Source of the DNA: JAXDLK01 sp034666665 | GTDB lineage: Bacteria > Desulfobacterota > Binatia > JACPRU01 | Assembly: GCA_034666665.1 (NCBI GenBank) | Contig: JAXDLK010000034.1 | Span: 1 to 17,567, forward strand | Direction of reading: 5' to 3' | DNA length: 17,567 bases | In this document: one piece after another, positions 13,041 through 17,567 of the stretch | Position numbering within the stretch: position 1 is the first letter of the stretch | How the letters are laid out: each line of letters begins with the position of its first letter | Translations under genes and position numbers: made by a program | Notes under the pieces: generated by a model | Database searches by the model: none | Told to the model about the DNA's origin: nothing | The model's input: only the letters and a program-made list of their open reading frames with translations

Positions 13041-14202
13041 CCGCTGGCGGCGTCGCGAGCGCCACGGCGACGTGGACCGCGACAGTCACCCCGGCCCAGC
13101 AGGCAGCGAGCGCGAAGACGACTCGCGGGAAGCCCAGCAGGAAACCCGGCAGGAAGGTCCAGACGTAGACGTTGCGTCGTCCCGCGACCAGGCGAAAGCG
13201 CCGCAGGAAGGGCCAGCTCTCCTCGAGCGGACGGCCGTACCGCCGTTCGAACAGCAGGTACGCGAGGTTATCGATCAGGTCGAACGCCGTGAACGCGATC
13301 CCCGCCGGCCAGGCCCAAGGCGCGCCGGCCGCCGAGAGGTGGCTGCCGAGCGCCAGGTACCACGAGTTCTCGTAGAAGAAGTCGAGGACGTGCTCGATCT
13401 CTCCCTGCGGAGTGGTCGCGCGTTTCAGCCGGGCGAGCTTGCCGTCGACCCCGTCGAGCACCTCGACGGCGATCGCCAGAAGAACCCCGGATGCGAGGCG
13501 ACCGCTCCAGAAGCACCACGTCACGACGAAGCCGAGAACGCCGGTGAGCACCGTGACCTGATTCGGCGTGACCGCGGTCGGCGCGATCCGGCGGAGCACC
13601 CAGTTCTCGACGGGCGGGTCGAACCACTCGGCCGGGAGGTCCTTGGTGCGCTTCTCGATGTGATCGAGGAGCACCGACCAGGCGCGAGCACGATCGTCCG
13701 CGCTCCGCACCCGCAGCAGATGGACCGGCACTTCGCCGCGCCGAGCGCGCCAGTAGGTCGGAAGCTCGTCGACGACCAGCCACTCCACCGGGCGACCGAT
13801 CGTACCGGCCGAGAACGTGCCGAGAACCTCCGCAGGGTCGGATCGCCTCCGCCGCACGCCGGTGTCCTCGGTGGCCGCCGACAACCTCTGCAGCAGACGA
13901 TCGTCGACCAGGTAGTCGGCGCCGACGACCAGCCACCGTCCGGAGAGACCCTGCGCCGCCTCGCCCGCCATGGCCCACGGGTCACCGGCGTCCGACCGCC
14001 GTCGCGTGACGGTGGTGCTCGCGGGAAGTACGGGTGCAGCGATCTCTCGGACGGGCGACGTGACCAGCACGACCTCGCAGATGCCGGCATCGGACAGCTG
14101 CCGGATCAGGCGCTCGAGCAGCGTGAGCCCGCCGACCTCCTGCGTCGGGTCACCCGAGGACGCGGAGCAGACGACGATCGCTCTCACCGGGGGGAGCGTC
14201 AC
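12934..14202 (-). CDS. NTP-transferase-like plus CDP-alcohol phosphatidyltransferase protein
   Basis: This is a two-domain protein of 422 residues. The N-terminal part (1-180) follows a nucleotidyltransferase fold (LTLLERLIRQLSDAGICEVVLVTS; WLVVGADYLVDDRLL) but lacks the GxGTR loop and Lys of active enzymes. The C-terminal part (about 195-385) is a membrane CDP-alcohol phosphatidyltransferase with EVLDGVDGKLAR (Asp250, Asp253, Gly254, Ala257, Arg258), then Gly267. In the canonical motif Asp residues follow four and eight places after that Gly; here those places hold His271 and Phe275, with Glu270 and Asp274 one place earlier (GEIEHVLDFFYE). The architecture matches bifunctional inositol-phosphate cytidylyltransferase/DIPP synthase proteins, but the lipid or polyol product is unknown. 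The start is GTG 14202, without a clear ribosome binding site. The hydrophilic last 35 codons overlap the convergent flippase gene. Confidence 0.83.
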   Translation of the reverse strand: MTLPPVRAIVVCSASSGDPTQEVGGLTLLERLIRQLSDAGICEVVLVTSPVREIAAPVLPASTTVTRRRSDAGDPWAMAGEAAQGLSGRWLVVGADYLVDDRLLQRLSAATEDTGVRRRRSDPAEVLGTFSAGTIGRPVEWLVVDELPTYWRARRGEVPVHLLRVRSADDRARAWSVLLDHIEKRTKDLPAEWFDPPVENWVLRRIAPTAVTPNQVTVLTGVLGFVVTWCFWSGRLASGVLLAIAVEVLDGVDGKLARLKRATTPQGEIEHVLDFFYENSWYLALGSHLSAAGAPWAWPAGIAFTAFDLIDNLAYLLFERRYGRPLEESWPFLRRFRLVAGRRNVYVWTFLPGFLLGFPRVVFALAACWAGVTVAVHVAVALATPPAVTEPPEDDPERQASRLVATAEGQMPLAPERLRPSG

Positions 14203-14215
14203 CGATCACCGGCAT

Positions 14216-14264
14216 CGACGCCGTGGCGGCACACGCCCCTCGCTTCGGGCTGCTCACGGCGTCG
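14216..14264. repeat. 10-bp inverted repeat upstream of the CDP-alcohol transferase gene
   Basis: CGACGCCGTG (14216-14225) and CACGGCGTCG (14255-14264) match perfectly around 29 nt, which itself contains a smaller GCCC/GGGC stem. It ends 13 nt before the GTG start, so in the mRNA it would sit just upstream of the ribosome site. It has no T-run and is unlikely to be a terminator. Confidence 0.4.
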
Positions 14265-14329
14265 GACGGTCATCGCCCGCCTCACCCTCCTCTCCGTCGG
14301 TCACCCGCGCCGACCGCGTACCACAAGCA

Positions 14330-14345
14330 GGTGGACCGCTCCACC
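14330..14345 (-). terminator. small hairpin after the response regulator gene
   Basis: GGTGGA and TCCACC form a perfect 6-bp stem with a 4-nt loop, 22 nt past the regulator stop. The following sequence is only mildly T-containing (TGCTTG), so termination is uncertain. Confidence 0.25.
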
Positions 14346-14367
14346 GGCCACGAGGAACACCCCGCGG

Positions 14368-15000
14368 TCACATGACGAGGCCGGTCTGGATCGCGTAGCG
14401 GGTGAGCTCCGCGTTGTTCTCCATCGCCATCTTCTCGAGGATGCGGGCACGGTAGGTGGCAATCGTCTTGACGCTCAAGCCCGTTTCGCCGGCGATCTGC
14501 GTCAGGGTCTTGCCCGAGGCGATCAGGCACAGCACCTGGAACTCGCGGTGTGAAAGGATCTGATGCGGCGGCTCGGGCACCCCGCGGTCGAGCGCGCGGG
14601 CCAGACGGTCGGCGACCGCGGGAGTGACGTACCGTCCTCCGGCGAGCGCCGTGCGGATCGCCGAGACCAGCTCCTGCGGCGCACTGTCTTTGGTGACGTA
14701 TCCCGCCGCGCCGAGCTTCAGGCCGCGGACCGCGTACTGCTCTTCCGGGTAGATGCTGAGGAGCAGCACGGGCACGTCGGGATGCGCGGTCTTGAGCTCC
14801 TTCAGGAGCTCGAGCCCGCTCCGCCCGGGCATGCCGATGTCGAGCACCACCGCATCCCAGCGGCGCCTCTTCATCAGCGCGAGCGCCGCGTCCGCGCTCT
14901 CCGCCTCGCCCGCGACCTTCATGTCTGGCTCCGCGGCGAGGATCGTCTTGAGCCCCTGACGGACGATCGGATGATCGTCGACGATGAGAATGCGGATCAT
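14368..15000 (-). CDS. NarL/FixJ-type response regulator
   Basis: This is a DNA-binding response regulator of 210 residues. The receiver domain (1-120) has the acidic pocket Asp8-Asp9, phosphorylation site Asp54 (VVLDIGMPG) and Lys104 (VTKDS). The LuxR-type helix-turn-helix (about 145-207) contains LSHREFQVLCLIASGKTLTQ and LSVKTIATYRARILEKM. ATG 15000 is fixed by the receiver start and overlaps the kinase stop as ATGA, so translation is coupled and the kinase at 16826-14997 is its evident partner. No Shine-Dalgarno is seen, as expected for a coupled start. Target genes are not shown by the sequence. Confidence 0.93.
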   Translation of the reverse strand: MIRILIVDDHPIVRQGLKTILAAEPDMKVAGEAESADAALALMKRRRWDAVVLDIGMPGRSGLELLKELKTAHPDVPVLLLSIYPEEQYAVRGLKLGAAGYVTKDSAPQELVSAIRTALAGGRYVTPAVADRLARALDRGVPEPPHQILSHREFQVLCLIASGKTLTQIAGETGLSVKTIATYRARILEKMAMENNAELTRYAIQTGLVM

Positions 15001-16826
15001 GGGCCGAGCGGCAGCGAGACGCGGACGACGGTTCCCTCGCCGGCGGCGCCGGACACGTGGATCGATCCGCCGAAGATCAGCGCCCGTTCGCGCATGCCGA
15101 GGAGGCCGAGCGACTGCGAGTCCGTCACTCGCCCCGGCTCGATGCCGGTGCCGTCGTCCTGCACCTCGAGCGTCACCGCTCCCGGCTCCTCCCGCAGGCG
15201 CACGTGGACCTGGGTCGCACGCGCGTGCCGCGCGACGTTGGTGAGCGCCTCCTGCAGGATGCGAAAAAGCGCCGTCGCGCGCTCGGCATCGATGCGCTCG
15301 TCGTCGAGCGTTGCGGAGAGCAGGCAGTCGAGGCCCGTGCGGAGACGGAATTCCTCGAGCTGCCATTCGGCGGCTGCCGTGAGGCCGAGGTCGTCGAGCA
15401 AGCTCGGCCGGATCTCGGCGCAGATGCGGCGGACGGAGGTGAGCGCACGCTCGATCAGCGGCGTGAGCGAGTCGACCTGGGGCCGCTCCGCGCCCGCCGA
15501 CGTGCGCGCGACCTCGAACTTGAGCGCCGTCAGCACCTGGCCCAGCTCGTCGTGGACCTCGCGCGCGATCCGCCGCTTCTCCTCCTCGCGGATCTGCTGC
15601 AGGCGGGCGGCGAGCGCCCGAAGCTCCTCCCGCGAACGCGCGATCTCCAGCTCGGCGAGGCGCCGCTCGCTGACGTCGAACACGACGCCCTGAAAGAAGC
15701 CGGTGGGTCCGCCGCCGATCGGCACCGCCTGGTCACGAAGCCAGACGACGCGGCCGTCCCGCGCGACCACGCGGTACTCTGCGGAGAACGCCTGGCCGGT
15801 GGCGATGGAACGCTCGCGCTCCGCCAGCATCGCGGCACGATCCCCGTCGTGCACCCGCGACGTCCAGAAGCCCGGCGTCAGCCATGCGTCGACGTCGTAG
15901 CCGAGGAGGGGCGCGATCTGCGGGCTCACGTACGTCAGGCGCATCGGATCGCCGACGTCGGTGACGTAGGTGACCGCGGGAATCTGCTCCACGAGCGTTC
16001 GGTACTGCGCCTCGGCGCGCTTCCGCTCGGTGACGTCGCGCACGACCGCGACGGCGGCGCGGACCGCCCCGCCGTCACCGCGCACGGGCCTGACCGAGCC
16101 GTTCAGCCATCGACCGCGAGGCACCCGATCGTTGCGGATGAACAAGTCGGCGAAGTCCACGGACTCGCCGCCAAGCGCTCGCAAGAGCGGGTTCTCCTCG
16201 AGCGGGAACGGCGTCACGCCGTCTTCCCGGTAGGCCCCGTATCGCTCGCTCCAGCTCTCCGGCGGCGCGTCGGTCATGCCGATGCCGACCAGACGCTCCG
16301 CCGGCGGATTGAAGAGAATCAGGCGCCGCGAAGAATCCGCGACGATGACGGCCTCGCTCATGCTCTCCAGGATCAAGCGCCAGATCTCGGCTTGCTGCTG
16401 TCTCTCGCGTTCCTCGCGGCGCCGCTCGGTGACGTCCTGGAAGGTGCCGATCATCCGCACCGGCCGCCCCGCGGCGTCGACCTGCACCGCCGCGCGCGCG
16501 TGACAGACGCGGATCTTGCCGTCCGGCCTGACGATGCGCACCTCGCGCTCGGCGGGTTTCCCGCGGATCATCATGCTGGCGATGACACGGTCGAGCCCCG
16601 GACGGTCCTCGGGGTGCACGCGGTCGAGGACGAAATTCGAATCCAGCGAGACGTCGGCCGGCTCGACCCCGAAGAGCCGGTATTGCTCCGCGGACCAGAC
16701 CACCTCGTCCGTCACCAAGTCCCAGTCGAAGCTGCCGATGTGAGCGAGGCTCTGCGCCTCGGCGAGCTGCTCCTGGCTCCGCCGGAGCTTCGTCTCGCGC
16801 TGGATTTGCGAATTCGGGGCGTGCAC
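14997..16826 (-). CDS. soluble three-PAS sensor histidine kinase (HisKA_3)
   Basis: This 609-residue kinase has no membrane segment. A short coiled start is followed by three PAS/PAC modules (about 25-140, 145-268 and 272-392; the first two end in DVTERxR or similar, the third in DVSERR), a coiled linker, and a HisKA_3 dimerization domain with phosphoacceptor His425 in REVHDELGQ. The ATPase domain has the N box EALTNVARHA (Asn530), DDGTGI and GLLGMRER. This is the NarX/DegS-like class that pairs with LuxR-type regulators, and such a regulator follows with a 4-nt overlap. The PAS ligand is unknown; no cofactor Cys or haem-binding His is obvious. The only usable start is GTG 16826, 40 nt after tyrS, yet a strong AAAGGAGG (16856-16863) lies 29 nt before it. 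Confidence 0.92.
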   Translation of the reverse strand: MHAPNSQIQRETKLRRSQEQLAEAQSLAHIGSFDWDLVTDEVVWSAEQYRLFGVEPADVSLDSNFVLDRVHPEDRPGLDRVIASMMIRGKPAEREVRIVRPDGKIRVCHARAAVQVDAAGRPVRMIGTFQDVTERRREERERQQQAEIWRLILESMSEAVIVADSSRRLILFNPPAERLVGIGMTDAPPESWSERYGAYREDGVTPFPLEENPLLRALGGESVDFADLFIRNDRVPRGRWLNGSVRPVRGDGGAVRAAVAVVRDVTERKRAEAQYRTLVEQIPAVTYVTDVGDPMRLTYVSPQIAPLLGYDVDAWLTPGFWTSRVHDGDRAAMLAERERSIATGQAFSAEYRVVARDGRVVWLRDQAVPIGGGPTGFFQGVVFDVSERRLAELEIARSREELRALAARLQQIREEEKRRIAREVHDELGQVLTALKFEVARTSAGAERPQVDSLTPLIERALTSVRRICAEIRPSLLDDLGLTAAAEWQLEEFRLRTGLDCLLSATLDDERIDAERATALFRILQEALTNVARHARATQVHVRLREEPGAVTLEVQDDGTGIEPGRVTDSQSLGLLGMRERALIFGGSIHVSGAAGEGTVVRVSLPLGP

Positions 16827-16866
16827 GCGGGTCGCAGCCGGCGTCGGCCGTCCGGCCTCCTTTCGT

Positions 16867-17567
16867 CTACTCCTCTGCCGGAAAAAGGATGCGCGCGATG
16901 CGGCGCTTGCCGACCTCGAGGAGCACGCGTCCGCGGCACGGCACCTCGAGGGTGGCGTCGGTCACGCGCTCACCCGAGAGCGAGACGGCGCCCTGCGACA
17001 GCAGGCGCCTCGCCTCGCCGTTCGACTTGGCGAGGCCGGCGTCGACGAGCAGCCGGCAGATCCAAACCCGATCGCCGTCGCCGGTCCAGACCACCTCCGG
17101 GATCTCGGTCGGCAGCTCGCGGCGCTGGAACCGCTGCTCGAACCCGAGCATCGCCTGCCGCGCGGCGTCCGGGCCGTGGAAGCGTTCGACGAGCTCCGAC
17201 GCGAGACGCTTCTTCGCCTCCATCGGATGCACGCTGCCGGAGCGTACCTCCGCCGCGAGATCGCCGCCGCGAAGGCTCAGGAGCTCCGCGTAGCGCACCA
17301 TCACCTCGTCCGGGACGGCCATCAGCTTGCCGTACATCTCCGCCGGCGGCTCGTCGACGCCGATCGCGTTCCCCAGGGACTTGGACATCTTCTGCCCGGC
17401 CAGTCGGCCATCGACGGCGCGCGCGTCCGTGCCCTCGAGGAGCGGCATGGTGAGGATCGCCTGCGGCTCTTGCCCGTGAGCCTTCTGGATCTCTCTCCCG
17501 ACCAGCAGGTTGAACTTCTGATCGGTGCCGCCGAGCTCGACGTCGGCGCGGAGCGCGACCGAGTCGT
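16867..17567 (-). CDS. tyrS: tyrosyl-tRNA synthetase, 3' part
   Basis: The last 232 codons of a class I tyrosyl-tRNA synthetase are present; the start and the HIGH-type motif lie beyond the right edge. The visible part opens with the tyrosine/ATP-site segment VELGGTDQKFNLLVGREIQ, then AILTMPLLEG, the KMSKS loop in GQKMSKSLGNAI, the anticodon-binding helical region, and a C-terminal S4 RNA-binding domain (VDAGLAKSNGEARRLLSQGAV). An intact KMSKS places it with the TyrZ-like type rather than the KFGKS type. The stop is TAG at 16867-16869, 40 nt before the kinase start, so kinase and regulator may be transcribed from the tyrS promoter. Confidence 0.95.
   Translation of the reverse strand, partial: DSVALRADVELGGTDQKFNLLVGREIQKAHGQEPQAILTMPLLEGTDARAVDGRLAGQKMSKSLGNAIGVDEPPAEMYGKLMAVPDEVMVRYAELLSLRGGDLAAEVRSGSVHPMEAKKRLASELVERFHGPDAARQAMLGFEQRFQRRELPTEIPEVVWTGDGDRVWICRLLVDAGLAKSNGEARRLLSQGAVSLSGERVTDATLEVPCRGRVLLEVGKRRIARILFPAEE

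Noticed and set aside
15057..17453. 798-codon open frame on the plus strand
   Set aside because: It is antisense to the kinase and tyrS, both strongly supported, and shows no domain.

Overview
This is a 17.6 kb piece of a GC-rich (roughly 70% by eye) Gram-negative-type bacterial chromosome. It is densely packed with genes and shows no tRNA, rRNA, CRISPR array, insertion sequence or phage gene. The gene set fits an environmental, respiring lineage such as a Myxococcota-, Desulfobacterota- or Binatota-like bacterium: a complex I subunit, a copper-type lipoprotein, a haem/urate-oxidase-type membrane protein, a pyruvate dehydrogenase-type E2, a three-PAS sensor kinase and exported HEAT and phosphoesterase proteins. 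The lineage is an inference and is not fixed by any marker gene here.

Layout. Positions 1-8665 are all on the minus strand. Read in the direction of transcription: a PilZ protein (8665-8237); an acyltransferase E2 followed 16 nt later by a single-chain LipB-LipA fusion (8114-5156); a terminator-promoter junction; the magnesium transporter MgtE (4909-3554); a CPFC-type glutathione S-transferase and a cupredoxin-like lipoprotein (3468-2060); a urate-oxidase-N-domain membrane protein (1972-1358); a LON substrate-binding-domain protein (1288-647); and nuoI with its own good promoter (549-1). Positions 8976-13040 are on the plus strand: a possible 17-codon leader, a secreted HEAT-repeat protein overlapping an exported metallophosphoesterase by 4 nt, a perfect 13-bp hairpin, and a YbhN/AglD-type flippase-domain membrane protein. 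Positions 12934-17567 are on the minus strand: the 3' part of tyrS (cut by the window edge), a soluble three-PAS histidine kinase, its NarL-type response regulator, and a two-domain protein (NTP-transferase-like plus CDP-alcohol phosphatidyltransferase) whose 3' end overlaps the convergent flippase gene by 107 bp.

How the genes work together. The clearest functional unit is lipoylation. An E2 carrying a lipoyl domain is made next to one polypeptide that holds both the octanoyl transfer (LipB) and sulfur insertion (LipA) activities, so substrate and both modifying enzymes sit in one probable operon. The E2 lacks a recognisable E3/E1-binding (PSBD) domain and has a long charged Pro/Ala linker instead. 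A second candidate unit is respiratory: a membrane protein like the membrane part of PuuD, without its cytochrome c domain, lies just downstream of a lipoprotein with type-1 copper ligands. A third pairing is lipid-related: the flippase-domain protein and the variant CDP-alcohol phosphatidyltransferase converge. The kinase and regulator are translationally coupled and follow tyrS.

One gene (tyrS) is partial. Start sites are uncertain for nuoI, the LON protein, PilZ, the lipoprotein, the kinase and the CDP-alcohol protein; the reasons are given in each entry.
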